The notes: a model not told the origin generated them from the letters alone. 64,000 nt of DNA from Zeus faber (GCA_960531495.1 OY482847.1:12701189-12765188); one strand, 5' to 3'; shown: positions 1-52,085, counted from the stretch's first letter. Numbers and translations: made by a program.

Positions 1-7203
<7,203 letters not shown>

Positions 7204-7204
7204 T

Positions 7205-7474
7205 ATATTCTTTCTCAGGGGGAACGCGTCTTGACGTGAACACGAGTCGTGTGTTTAGGGAAGCGAAGCGAAGGTGTTGCCAACGACGGGGATTAATTGG
7301 GGGCTTTGTTTGTTTTTGGGTTTTTTTTTAAACAAACAAACAAACAAACAACAACAACGACGGAGGAAACGCACCGTCACGAAAACACGCCGAGTTCACG
7401 TGACTAACGGCTCCTCCTCCTCCTCCTCCCGCGGGGGGAGCGCGCTCCCCGCCGCCAGTGTCGGGCGTGGAAGC
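7205..7474 (+). promoter_or_regulatory. ctsh proximal promoter with E-box (CLEAR-like) site
   Basis: The region between the presumed rasgrf1 poly(A) site and the ctsh ATG is GC-rich near the gene. It contains TTCACGTGAC at 7395-7404, 70 bp before the ATG. This is one base from the GTCACGTGAC CLEAR motif that TFEB/TFE3 use on lysosomal genes. A (CTC)n run and a GCGGGGGGAGCGCG block follow. There is no TATA box. Promoter function is inferred from position and motif. Confidence 0.55.
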
Positions 7475-7941
7475 ATGGCGCTGCGCACCGCTCTCCTCCT
7501 CGCCCCGGTGCTCTTCAGCCTGGTGGCCACAGCGCCGCCCGCCTCCCTCCACGGTAGGCTGTGAGCTGCGCGTTTCACTTCGGTCGCTGGTGTTTATCCA
7601 GGGGGAAAGCAGCCGGTCAGCACCCAGAAAAGGGGGTGGTGGTGGTGGTGTTGTTGTTGTTGTTGTTGTTGTTATTATTATTATCGTCGTTGCGGGGTTG
7701 ACTTTTTTTTTTGTAGCTCAACCCGGAAGCCGGCGTCGGGGTTTTCTTTTTTTAATTTCCCCACCGGGCTTCTGGATCGCTGCAGACAAAAAGGTTTCGC
7801 GATACTTACGCGTTTTGTCCAGCGAGATGCCGTTGACGAACGAGCGCCGCCGGGAGAGGGTCTGAGAGGGCGTCCGCGTCAGGCACGGGGACGCGCAGCG
7901 GAGTCGCCTATAGGAACCGCCGGCCCCCTCCACACACACAC

Positions 7942-7999
<58 letters not shown>

Positions 8000-10900
8000 G
8001 AAAGCCCGTTCCCGCTTGCCTGTTTGCAGTGTGTAAAATATGTAAGCGCTGAAAATAAGCATAGTAGTATTATTTAGATTGTGCTGAGAACTAGTGAACC
8101 CACTTTTAAGCCTTACGCCCAAAGATGCGTATTTATGTCGTGGAACAAAAGGTGAAAATCTCCTAGGCTTGTGTTAACCGCAGGCCTTATTTTAGGGATC
8201 TAAAAAAACCCCCCATTGACTTGGGACAAAGGAACCAAAAGTACAGAAATGCTTACTCACTTCCTGGTTCTGGGACTAATTCCTGCAGAAATCTATTTGG
8301 TGTATCTGGGCAACTGGGGTTAATGTTTTCAAACACCAAGTCATCGTTTTTAAATAAGATAAATTAAAATGTTGTGTTGTCATGATTTCTCTGTAAAATA
8401 CAGTGAGTAAGTTATGTACCAAAACGCTTACTTTCTGTCCCCCAGAGTTTCAGTTCAAAACATGGATGTCACAGGTATGTGCATTGATTTTAATTTAAGT
8501 TATATAGACTGACAATTTTCGCCATTTAGTATTTTTCTTCTAAAATATTTTTATTGAGCCCAAGCGCACAGAATAGTAAAATAAATGAAATAAAAAATAA
8601 TTAAAATAAATATGCTCTCATGTGATCAATGTTTGAATAGCACAAACATATATACTGTGTTAATGCTGGCGTGAGTGGCAAGCTGTGTATGTCAGTGTAC
8701 ACCGATCAACCACAACATTACAACCACTGACAGATAAAGGGAATGACATTGATCATCTCGTTTCAATGGCACCTGTCAAGGGGTGGGATATATGAGGCAG
8801 CAAGTGAACAGTCAGTTCTTGAAGTTGATGTGTTGGAAGCAGGAAAAATGGGCAAGCGTAAGGATCTGAGCCACTTTGACAAGGACCAAATTGTGATGCT
8901 AGACGACTGGGTCAGAGCACCTCCAAAACGGCAGGTCTTGTGGCGTCCTGTGTGCAGTGGTTAGTACCTACCAAAAGTGGTCCAAGGAAGGACAACCGGT
9001 GAACCAGCAACAGGGTCATGGCTGCCCAAGGCTCATTGATGCGTGTTGGGAGCAAAGTCCAGCCCGTACGGTCCGATCCCACAAAAGCGCTGCTGTAGCA
9101 CAAATTGTTGATAAAGTTAATGCTGCTAAGATAGAAAAGTGGACCCCTGTCCACCGCTGAAAGCACCTACACTGGGCACGTGAGCGTCAGAACTGGACCA
9201 TGGAGCAATGGAAGAATGTGGCCTGGTCTGATAAATCACGTTTTCTTCTACATCATGTGGATGGCCGGGTGCGTGTGCATCCTTTACCTGGGGAACAGAT
9301 GGCACCAGGATGCTCTTTGGGAAGAAGGCAAGCCGGCAGAGGCAGTGTGATGCTCTGGGCAATGTTCTGCTGGGAAACCTTGGGTTCGGGCATTCATGTG
9401 GATGTTACTTTGAGACGTACCACCTTCCTAAACAATGTTTCAGACCAAGTACACCCCTTTATAGCAACGGTATTCCCTGATGGCAGTGACCTTTCAGTAG
9501 GATAAAGAGTCCTGCCACATTGCAAAAAATGTTCAGCAATGGTTTGTGGAACATGGCAAAGAGTACAAGGTGTGGACTTGACCTCCAAAATCCCCAGATC
9601 TCAATCCACTTGAGCCTCAAGTTCCATGTGATGTGCTGGAACAAGAAGCCTCGATCCATTGGGGCCCCACCTCACAACTTACAGGACTTTAAAGGATCTG
9701 CCGCTAACGTCTTGGTGCCAAATACCACAGGACACCTTCAGAGGTCTTTCGGAGTCCATGCCTTGACGGGTCAGATGTTTTGGCGACACGAGGGGGAGCT
9801 ACACAATATTAGGCAGGTGGTTTTAATGTTGTGGCTGATCGGAGGTCTGTTTATGCATATATTCAATTTACAGGACTGAGAATCTTCCAAAAGGGAAAAA
9901 AGAATTTAATATTTTGAATAGTTATTTTCCTCTTCCTGATCTCCCAGCACAGTAAAGTCTACAGTATAGAGGAGTATTTCTACCGGCTGCAGATATTCAC
10001 TGAGCATAAAAAGGGAATCGACCGTCACAATGCCGGAAACCATTCCTTTACAAGTAAGTGTTCTATTACACATTTTATTTTTCTCCCACTCTGAAATGCT
10101 CCTTAATTTCATTACACCACACCTCTTCTGTCAGTCTGTCTCTCGTTGTCGATGACAACGCAATAACGTAAAAACTAGAGTTGTATCCGTGTTCACATTA
10201 TTCTTTTACTTTGCCATAGTGGGGCTCAATCAGTTCTCTGACATGACGTTTGCGGAATTCAGGAAGTCATACCTTCTGACGGAGCCTCAGGTACTGTGTG
10301 ACCACAAGTGTTTTGTTCCCTAATTATCCAGAGTGAGTTACCACAGACTCCTATGATTTAGCCTAATACAGCCTAGTCTTATTACCACACGTGTTAATCC
10401 TTTAGTTTATTCGGTATTAAATCAACCTCCCCTAGGAAGAAAAAATTGTAAGAATTATGTAAGAATGAAATAATGCTTTATGCAAGCCAGTTGATTGTTG
10501 GTGATACTAGATCGTCTGAAATGTCTGCATTAGTCTTGTAAGTTATTCTCATTGTTATCTTATTAATCAATTTTTTGCTTCACCTCATATCACGCAGTCC
10601 AAATGACTTGTTTTCCTCACCCTGGCCCACCAAAATACACATTCAATAGATGGGATTGGAAAGTCCACTGTTATTTTCCACAGAACTGCTCAGCAACAGG
10701 AAACCATGTGACTAAGAGTGGGGCATACCCTAGCGCTGTAGACTGGAGAACGAAGGGGAACTTTGTGACTCCAGTGAAGAACCAGGTACATTCGGTTCAA
10801 CTTTCTGTCGAAGTTACTGTATCACTGTTCTGGGTTACTGCATACTGCGCTGTATTGCTGTTCTGTTCGGTGTTCGTGTATTGCTGTGTCGTACTATTGT

Positions 10901-11228
10901 ATACCGTACTTTATTATCTCCATACACACTCTATTCACGTGCACTTTACTGCACATATCTGTATATACAAATAACCAACCACCTCTATTTCCTTTACTTG
11001 TATTTTGTACCCAACTTTGTGTTACCATTTTGTGTCTTTAGTTTTATTTTATTTTACTCATATTATTCTATTCACTAACTGCATTACGTTTTAGGAATCA
11101 GTTAGTTTCAGTTTGGTAGGAATTAGGTTAGTTATTATGTTCGGTTTAGTAACTATTGTGCATAATCTCCCGGTGCGTTGCAAAGACATTTCACTGCATA
11201 TATGTATGAACGTATGTATGTGACAAAT

Positions 11229-11281
<53 letters not shown>

Positions 11282-11283
11282 AT

Positions 11284-11378
<95 letters not shown>

Positions 11379-14129
11379 TCTTATTAATAACGCCATTTAA
11401 TATCATTCAATGTCATTTGTATTAAAGTGATAAGCTATATAGATTTTTTTTTTATGATGGGAAAACCTGTCGATAACCAATCAGTTTTTAGAATCCTGTT
11501 GCGCACGCAGGGGGGTGAGCCATTAACGAAACATATTAATATTAAACATTAAAAGATAACATTAAGCTAAACTACATTTTGAAAAATGAATCATTACGTT
11601 CAAATTGGATTATTACATATTTGTCATAACACGCATGTAACCCTGACCGGCTGCCACGTGATGACGATGACCAATCAGATGTCAGTATGTCGTTGCGCAA
11701 TGGATTCAAATTGGATTATTAAATATTTGTCATAATACGCATGTAAACCCGACTATATATACAACTTATTATTATTTTTATTTTATTATTTTACTTAAAT
11801 TTTAATTTTGAAAGTGGAGATTTTCTCTTTTCGTTCGGTGGTTATCGTCAGCGGCCCCAAGGGGTTTCCTGCAGACAACCAGTGCATTCTTTTCTGGAAT
11901 AAAATAAACAACAACAAACACCTCTCCAAAGCAGTGGCAACAGCAAAAAGGGAAGTCTCCTGCGAAGGCATAGATTTGTGTTGAATGAAGTGATTTGTTT
12001 GTTTTCCCAGGGGAGCTGCGGAAGCTGCTGGACCTTTTCTACGACCGGCTGCATGGAGTCCGTCACCGCCATCGCCACCGGAAAGCTCTTACTGCTGGTG
12101 AGAGAGCTCACCCTCTGCCTCGGGTGTGCCAGGCACCTTTGCAGACAATTCCATACAAGATTTTATCTACGACACTCAAATTGTTAGATATTTCCAATAG
12201 TGGGTTTGAGGGGAAAAATGATTGTATTTATGAAGTCAAATACAACCTGTTTGCCTTTGGATGCTTTTTGTTTTTCCGTTTCAGTCCGAGCAGCAGCTGG
12301 TCGACTGTGCTCAAGCCTTCAACAACCACGGATGCATGGGGTTCGTAGCAAATAAAATGGGGGGGGGGGGGGAATTGTTTATAATTGTATTTTATTTTAT
12401 TTTTTATAATTTGCATTCGTATCCAATAAACACAATTTATTTATGTATTTGGTGAAGCTAATGGAAGTCACCGCTTCATTTCAGGGGTCTTCCCAGTCAG
12501 GCCTTTGAGTACATCAAATACAACAATGGCCTAATGACAGAAGATGACTATCCCTACACAGGCCATGTATGCTCTTTTTCTGGAGTAAAATGATCGACTC
12601 CTCAGTTTAAATATTACCGTTTTTGTTTCATAATTTTCAGCTTTTTTCCACATTTAGGACGACGCCTGTGCTTTTAAGCCTGGGCTGGCAGCGGCTTTCA
12701 TCAAAGATGTCGTCAATATAACGAGTGTGAGTGTGTGCATAATATGTTATTACTGCCATTTGTTGTAAATCGCAAATTAATTTTTATTTCGACTTTTTTG
12801 GTGGGGGGGGGGAAATAATTACAATTATTAATCTTGTCTTCCATAGTTATACTGCTGTTCTCTTGGTTTTTCTCGGCACTTATACCGTGTAACATTTCAC
12901 CCAACTGCTTTGACCTGTAACCATTTTTATTTATGTACGTAGCCATTATTATGTCTCTTTTCAAACAGTACGATGAGAACGCCATGTTGGACGCTGTTGC
13001 CAGGCTCAACCCTGTGAGCTTTGGTTATCAGGTCACCTCTGACTTTATGCACTACAAGGATGGCGTTTACAGCAGGTGAGTCAAAGATGAACTGTGCCAT
13101 TTATTTAATTGATTGTAACGGGAAACGTTACGCGGGAATGTTGACGCAATTCCGCGTGGGCCCTCCGATGATGCTCGGTTGTAGTGCAATGGAAACACAA
13201 GGTCAAATTCCCGACGCCCCCTCCCCTCCCCCCAAATCTCTAGAACAGAATTACAAGTGATTGGGTGAAAGTCATGGGATGGGGATTTAGTACTGAGCAT
13301 GGAAAACCTCTAGAGCGGCCAAACTGTCTGGGGGGGTGAGTGAGATAAAAAAAAATAAAAATCAAATGAACTTTCTTTGGCTACTAATGTTTAATCTCCC
13401 GACCCGACCCCATATATGGAAAACATACAAAAAGCCTTTGGGAGGGAAAGAAATAATATTTTAATTCTGTGTACTTTAATAGTATTCCTCCCTTTTTATT
13501 TCATGGGATTGTCTTGAACAGATTAAGTATAAATTGTGCCAACAGTAAAAGTATGTGGGGAAACTATATGCATAAAAAGTCATTTAAAAAAACAACAATT
13601 AGTAATACAAAGAACAATAGTAATGGATATAAGAGTTTACACACCACCGACCAATCCACACAAAGTTGGCATTCAATTTGGTACTAAGCCGGACCGCCCC
13701 CTCCTCCATACATAGTAAAAAGTAAATATATTCTTTCGTGACAACATTCTTTCCTCTTTCTCTTCTTTCTTCAGCACGCAGTGCAGGAACACCACGGACA
13801 TGGTGAATCACGCCGTCCTGGCTGTTGGCTACGGCACCGAGGAGAACGGCACTCCGTACTGGATCGTGAAGAACTCCTGGAGCACATCCTGGGGAATGGA
13901 CGGGTAATAGAGCAATTAAAACGGTTCTGTGTGCGAGATGTGTGCAGCTTAACATTGTTTTGGCTTGCTTAACACTGGGGCGTGCGTGTGCGTGTGCGTG
14001 TGCGTGTGTGTGTGTGTCTGGTTTTTCGCTTGCTGAATCCTTTGTTCCCTCAGATATTTTATGATCGAACGGGGAAAGAACATGTGTGGCCTGGCTGCCT
14101 GCTCCTCTTACCCCCTTCCACTCGTCTGA
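7475..14129 (+). CDS. ctsh: Cathepsin H, lysosomal cysteine aminopeptidase
   Basis: Twelve exons are placed: 7475-7553, 8446-8474, 9948-10053, 10220-10290, 10684-10785, 12011-12097, 12285-12340, 12485-12566, 12658-12726, 12969-13075, 13775-13903 and 14054-14129. Together they give 330 residues (human has 335). Residues 1 to ~20 are a signal peptide ([20 protein letters not shown]). The I29 propeptide follows. The mini-chain EPQNCSAT at 93-100 is identical to the human octapeptide that confers aminopeptidase activity, and it is split by an intron after EPQ. The papain-type catalytic triad is intact: Cys135 ([10 protein letters not shown], codon 12026-12028), His275 ([11 protein letters not shown]) and Asn296 (KNSW). 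The protein ends SSYPLPLV. It is expected to act in lysosomes on N-terminal residues. The start is fixed by the signal peptide. No coding damage is seen. Confidence 0.97.
7925..7998. repeat. (CA)n microsatellite in ctsh intron 1
   Basis: A CA run of about 70 bp with one CG interruption. The rest of intron 1 (7554-8445) shows a short (TTG)n/(TTA)n run near 7640-7690 and no gene. Confidence 0.95.
8698..9846 (+). mobile_element. Tc1-like transposon, decayed but nearly full length
   Basis: The ends are inverted repeats: ACCGATCAACCACAACATTA at 8701 and its complement-type match TTTTAATGTTGTGGCTGATC ending at 9840. The element is about 1.15 kb. A transposase reading frame starts at the ATG at 8848 ([17 protein letters not shown], the Tc1 DNA-binding N-terminus). 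Pieces continue in shifted frames: [16 protein letters not shown], then [20 protein letters not shown] with the first catalytic Asp, then SPDLNPLE-type and [14 protein letters not shown] pieces. Stops and at least three frame changes make it non-functional. It sits in ctsh intron 2 in the same orientation as the gene. A related deleted copy lies at 31121-31966. Confidence 0.9.
11233..11375. repeat. (TG)n microsatellite in ctsh intron 5
   Basis: About 140 bp of TG with a short TATG-type interruption near 11272-11291. Confidence 0.95.
11425..11760 (+). repeat. Copy of the wdr76 promoter-like repeat in ctsh intron 5
   Basis: It matches 15703-16150 over several blocks: AAGTGATAAGCTATAT, GATGGGAAAACCTGTC, GTTGCGCACGCAGG with GTGAGCCATT, CATTACGTTCAAATTGGATT, and CCACGTGATGACGATGACCAATC. 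At about 11700 it jumps from one tandem unit into the next (TGGATTCAAATTGGATTATT), as if the sequence between two units had been lost. It includes one CACGTG and one CCAAT box. It lies in the same orientation as the copy upstream of wdr76. Confidence 0.75.
13076..13774 (+). other. ctsh intron 10, no feature seen
   Basis: The intron runs from a GTGAGT donor to a TTCAG acceptor. It has C-rich and A-rich patches but no repeat or gene I can support. Confidence 0.6.
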
Positions 14130-14600
14130 GCGACGGCACGATGACGGGCGAAGGAGGAGCGACAACTCAGGAAAAGCTGCCCAAAGAATATTGGAAGCTG
14201 ATTGACTTCAATTCCTGGATGTTTTTAACGTTCCCTCGCACGTGGGGTTTCTTCGACTTTACACATAATCATGTATATACTTTTTGATGTACAAGGAACC
14301 TTCGGCGATGCTATTGACTGTTTTCTATCGAGTTTCTATTGTTCCAGGTGCTTGTGTCAAAGCACAAATTCTACTTTGATGCGGCTTCCACAGATTTTAA
14401 TTAGTCTGTTATTATGTTTTATGATTGTAATCAGACAATGATCAGCCTTAGCTTTCACTCCTTTCAACAGAAAAATGACCACTTCATCTATCATACATAA
14501 CAGTATTGAGCCTTCTTATTTAGAGAGAACTTTCCGACCCCTGGGTAGTCATTGCTGCTGTTTCCTGTTCTCTCTCCATGAACAAATATTCAATAAAATA
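14130..14600 (+). other. ctsh 3' UTR with poly(A) signal
   Basis: AATAAA at 14592-14597 lies about 460 nt after the TGA at 14127-14129. No other coding potential is seen between them. Confidence 0.7.
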
Positions 14601-15702
14601 TAATTAAATCTTATCACCTGAACCTGAGTGTAGACTGCGCTTTCACTGGGTTGGATTTGCACACGCCGTTTAAAAGTCCTATGTGGTTGATATCAATTGA
14701 CATTGAGTAACACGGGCATTATTTAAAAATAAAAAATCGATAGGGCAATAAAATCATTAAACCGGAGAGTCATATAAGAAAATGCCAACTATTTAAATTG
14801 TGTTTCTTTCACTCAAATGTAATAACCCATGAATATTAACATACATTTCTTTGTGGTGTGGGGGTGGTGTGATTTAAGCAGCCACACCTATCTTGGGTAT
14901 AGGTAATTGGGCCCGGGGTCAGGGGCGGCTGTACGCCTGTTGCTCGTCAGAGCAATGGACAAGCAACAGGTAAATCACCCATCCCCCTCGCACAGAGAGC
15001 CTCTGTCGTGGCGTGTCCATCTGCTCCCGGCTTGTTCTGTCTTTCCACTCTACAATAAACGTGTGTTTGCAACATCCATGCCTGTGTCTCCGTGTCGGTC
15101 TCCACTCCGAGCCACAATCAGAGCGTCTCCACTCTGAATCAGAGCAATCTCGGACTAAAAATGATAACAGCGATTAAAAGTGCGTTGTTTTTTTTTAAAT
15201 TGTAGATGTATTTATTTTAATTTAACCTAATTGAATGAAACAAAAACACTGCTTAATGGGGTGACTTTCTCTGTTACTCTTACCCCCCCTTTTCGTGTGC
15301 AGTGTGTACAGGACACACTTTCTTAGACCTATTCAAATACTGATTAGAAATGATCACCGGTTTTAAGGTATTGAGTGACATCGTAGGTCATTATGATGAC
15401 AGACGATCATGTCATGATCTTGATTTACACCTAAATCATAATTGTGTGCAAAGGTCATTTATAATTATGAGATAACGCACTAAATCTTGTGAGAGAAAAA
15501 TGCATACGATCAACTGGTTGAATGAGGACAATAGCCTCTACCTGCAGAGGGGGGGTTTAAAACATTGCCTCTGTGTTTCCAGGAGCCCCCCCCCAGCCCC
15601 CCCCCCCCCAAAGTTTATATAAAGAGAAATGTTCTTTCTTGTTACAATGTCAATTCTAACATTCAATTTCAAATGACAAATTCTTGCCATTTGATGTTTT
15701 TA
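14601..15702. other. Intergenic, no gene seen
   Basis: The space between the ctsh poly(A) signal and the promoter-like repeats is AT-rich with a C-run at 15586-15610. An AATAAA-containing segment near 15053 has no ORF support. I can name nothing else here. Confidence 0.5.
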
Positions 15703-16230
15703 AGTGATAAGCTATATTTATTTTGTTTTGATGGGAAAACCTGTCACTTTTTAGAATCCCGTTGCGCACGCAGGCGGGTGAGCCATTTACGAAACATTTT
15801 GAGATTAATATTAAAGATAAAAACATGAAAAAGTTAACATTGAGCTCAACCACATTGGGGAAAATAAATCATTACGTTCAAATTGGATTATTACGTATTT
15901 GTCATAACGCGCACGTAACCCTGACCGGCCGCCACGTGATGACGATGACCAATCAGATGTCAGTATGTCGTTGCGCAACGCGGGGCGGAGGAGCCAGTTA
16001 CAAAACATTTAGTTATTTATATTAAAGGGAAAAAATATATATACAATAATGAATAAACATAATTATATAAAAATGGATCGATGGATTCAAAATGGATTAT
16101 TAAATATTTGCCATAACACGCACGTAAACCCGACCGGCAGCCACGTGATAAGAACGACCAATCAGATGTCAGAATGTCGTTGCGCAACGCAGGGGGGGCG
16201 GGGCCCAGTTACAAAACATTTCAACTAGTG
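15703..16230 (+). repeat. Tandem promoter-like units upstream of wdr76
   Basis: Three degenerate units are visible. The first is partial (15703-15805, ending GTTGCGCACGCAGG...GAGCCATTTACGAAACATT). The second is 15872-16013 and the third is 16080-16228. The full units share this order: GGATTATTA, TATTTGTCATAAC or TATTTGCCATAAC, CGCACGTAA, CCGGC, CCACGTGAT, a CCAATCAGATGTCAG block, GTCGTTGCGCAACGC, a G-rich GC box, and CAGTTACAAAACATTT. Each full unit therefore has an E-box (CACGTG), a CCAAT box, the palindrome GTTGCGCAAC and a GC box. The last unit ends about 80 bp before the candidate first wdr76 exon. A further copy lies in ctsh intron 5. Confidence 0.75.
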
Positions 16231-16306
16231 GCGGGAGACCGAGCGTGGGCCGTGTCCGGTGTTCACCCGGTCGAGCTGGAAGAACGTTCAGCCCACGGAA
16301 ACTCAC
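16130..16306 (+). promoter_or_regulatory. Candidate wdr76 promoter (CCAAT, GC box, E2F-like site)
   Basis: This CpG-dense stretch contains CCACGTGAT, CCAATCAGATG, GGGGGGGCGGGGC and AGTGGCGGGAGACC; the last resembles an E2F/CDE site. It precedes an ATG with a good context at 16307. WDR76 is reported to be cell-cycle-associated, so an E2F/CCAAT promoter would fit. Promoter activity is inferred. Confidence 0.5.
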
Positions 16307-25656
<9,350 letters not shown>

Positions 25657-25719
25657 AACGACGTCCAAAAGGTCACAGCTGGTGAAGATGATGCTCAGGT
25701 ATGAGCCCATGGTTTTTTT

Positions 25720-25753
<34 letters not shown>

Positions 25754-25880
25754 TGCACACCACAGGAAGATGGACATCTCTCCCTCACTATGGTCTTTGC
25801 GCAGACTCGTTCACCTGTTTTAACACTGCGTCTGGTTTGTCTTCTATAGATGTCAGTCACAATATAGATTGAAATAAAAC
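25657..25880 (+). other. wdr76 3' UTR with poly(A) signal
   Basis: AATAAA at 25873-25878 lies about 220 nt beyond the TGA. A long T-run (25720-25751) lies in the UTR. A second AATAAA-like site at 26223-26228 could be a distal signal. Confidence 0.7.
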
Positions 25881-26298
25881 ATTTGACTTGTGATCCAGAA
25901 TTTAAGGTCATTGACATGCTTAGTACATATATATTTGGATAACCCTAGTTCTTTGATAAAGGCTGCCTCTGAAACCTAACTTTGATTTGTTTTGCCATAA
26001 CACTCCTTTACTGCAATTGTGTGAAACTCGTCCATGTTTCATGTAACTGCATCTTCAGATTTACAATGCCAAATGGCGCCTCGTAAATTTGCTTTGTGGT
26101 TTCCAGATTATTAGAATTTATCCAATTATCAGAAACATGTTTCAAAGTATTGTTTTCTTATTGAAGTCTTTGTGGGCAACAAATAAGAACTTTTAACTGT
26201 TGTAAGTTTCACAAAAACACGTTAATAAATATTTTTACCTTATGTTATTCCCTACTCAGTCAAAGTAATGTCACTTATTTACTCTAGATGGCGATGTT

Positions 26299-29650
<3,352 letters not shown>

Positions 29651-29938
29651 TTGAAGGAAATCTCTGGTATTTTTAAGCCTTACTTTTAGATCATTGGGAG
29701 TCAACTTGAGTGATTGGCATCAGAATCTTTTTAATTTATCAAATAATGAGAGAATTGCTTCAGCCACCTGCTGGGAACCTAGCTGCAATGCGATTTGAAT
29801 GCCACTGCACGTCTCTCAATATTTGATCAATTTAAAAGATTCTAATGCCAATCACCTGGGTCAACTCCCAGTGATCAAAAAGGCTTGGGTTAAAAAAAAA
29901 AAATAAAAATACTGGAGTTCGCCTTTAAGTCATTGACC
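29651..29938. mobile_element. Foldback MITE with TTAA-type ends
   Basis: About 100 bp at each end are inverted copies of each other. The left arm (CTCTGGTATTTTTA, ATCATTGGGAGT, GTGATTGGCATCAGAATC) pairs with the right arm (GATTCTAATGCCAATCAC, ACTCCCAGTGAT, AAAAATACTGGAG). The outer ends read TTGAAGG and CCTTTAA, which fits a TTAA target-site duplication with one copy mutated. There is no ORF. Such ends fit a non-autonomous piggyBac- or Kolobok-type element. Confidence 0.75.
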
Positions 29939-30231
29939 TGATGATCCTTTTGATGTTTACTACAACCCTGTCACCGTGACTCTGCATAAAAATTAAAGTA
30001 CCTTGAAATGACCTGAATTTCCAAAGTAATATTTGAGAGATGACTAAATGTCCTGTGAGCAATGAGTTCAACAGAAGTGGAAAAACAAGGCTGTATTGGG
30101 GTATGGTCCTTGGCTTGTGGCAGGAACGCTGTCCCTGGAAAAAGCTTGTTCGATATTATGATTGGGCTCCTGTCTTTAAAAGAAAGCCTGTGTTCTTTTA
30201 GTCGGTCTCTTTGTCGTGCTATCAGTTCCCC

Positions 30232-50654
<20,423 letters not shown>

Positions 50655-51240
50655 AAAAAGGAATATAGCTGCAGGCAGCGATACGCGGGGTCCAGTGTAG
50701 TCGTGTTTCAGAGTTTCGGAGTTTCCGTAATGCCGTGATAGTTCATTTACATTTAAGTTTTCTTAAATAAATTGTGTATAAATAAAGACATGGGTCAATT
50801 CCTCCAAAGGTTCTTAGAACTTCCTGCGGTCGGACAAACGCCTTCTGTGACTGTTTATAGTTTACCCGGTTTTGTAAAACGCAGCACGAGTCACAGTTGT
50901 CCCGAGTTTGCTTTAAATGCAGCATGGGCTCAAGTTGACCGTCTCGGCGTATTGAGGGCTGGATGCAAATGAGTTCCAAGAGACGAAGCTTGGACTTCGA
51001 TAACGTCGGGTGGTGATGTCACAAAGCGCCCCGTTTCTAAAACGAATCAAATTGCGGCAGCATTCTTCTACTTCCAGTAAAATGAAGAGTTTTCCATTTA
51101 TTTCTGCTCCTAATGTAGATTAGATTCAAGACTGATAAAATCTGTACATCCCGGTTCTAATGAGACCTCAACCGTGTCTGTGCGTACTGCTGTTGTCATG
51201 TTTCAGATACTTTAAGCCTGAAAAACACCAATCGTAATAT
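50655..51240 (+). repeat. Dispersed repeat, copy 3
   Basis: The same family as 1460-2141 and 4757-4965. It starts ATAGCTGCAGGCAGCGATAC and ends in GTTTCAGATACTT and CTGAAAAACACC, followed by an AAT run. Confidence 0.7.
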
Positions 51241-51820
51241 TAATAATAATAATAATACTATGTGTTGTATGCCCAGCATGCTGACAGCATAGGTTAAAAA
51301 TGAATAAATAAATGAAAATAAACAAATAAATAGAAATTAAAATTAAATAATTTGAATAAAAAACATATATATAAATAATAACTTTTATTTGTGTAGTACC
51401 TTTCATACATGCCATGCAACAATAACATTTTTATTATCTTATTCTTAGCCTGTTATTTTATTTATTCCATTCTCTTAATTCTCCTTTTATTCTACTTTAT
51501 AAATGCTTTTTGCTTATTTACTTTAATTGTTACTATCTGATGGCCTTATTTTAATGTAAAGCATGTCAGCAGAGTTACATGTTGTGTATGAAAGGTGCTG
51601 TTCAGTTTAGTTTGTGTATTAGAACTTTAAAGTTGTATAAGTATGAGTATTATTTCAGTTGCCAATAAGAATTTAACAGATTATTACAATTTGTCAAAAC
51701 CACGGCAGCCGAGTCAGGAAAGTGTCCCGGGCGTCGTGTGGAGCCCTGACCTTTCAACCGCCACTGCCCTGTCACTGCATCTGTACTTCACTGTCACAAC
51801 ACACAGCCATGCGGGACGAC

Positions 51821-51835
51821 AGCCCTGCTGCGTAA

Positions 51836-51911
<76 letters not shown>

Positions 51912-51936
51912 ACACACACACAGCCCTGCTGCGTAA

Positions 51937-52002
<66 letters not shown>

Positions 52003-52047
52003 ACACACACACACACATACACACACACACACAGCCCTGCTGCGTAA

Positions 52048-52085
<38 letters not shown>

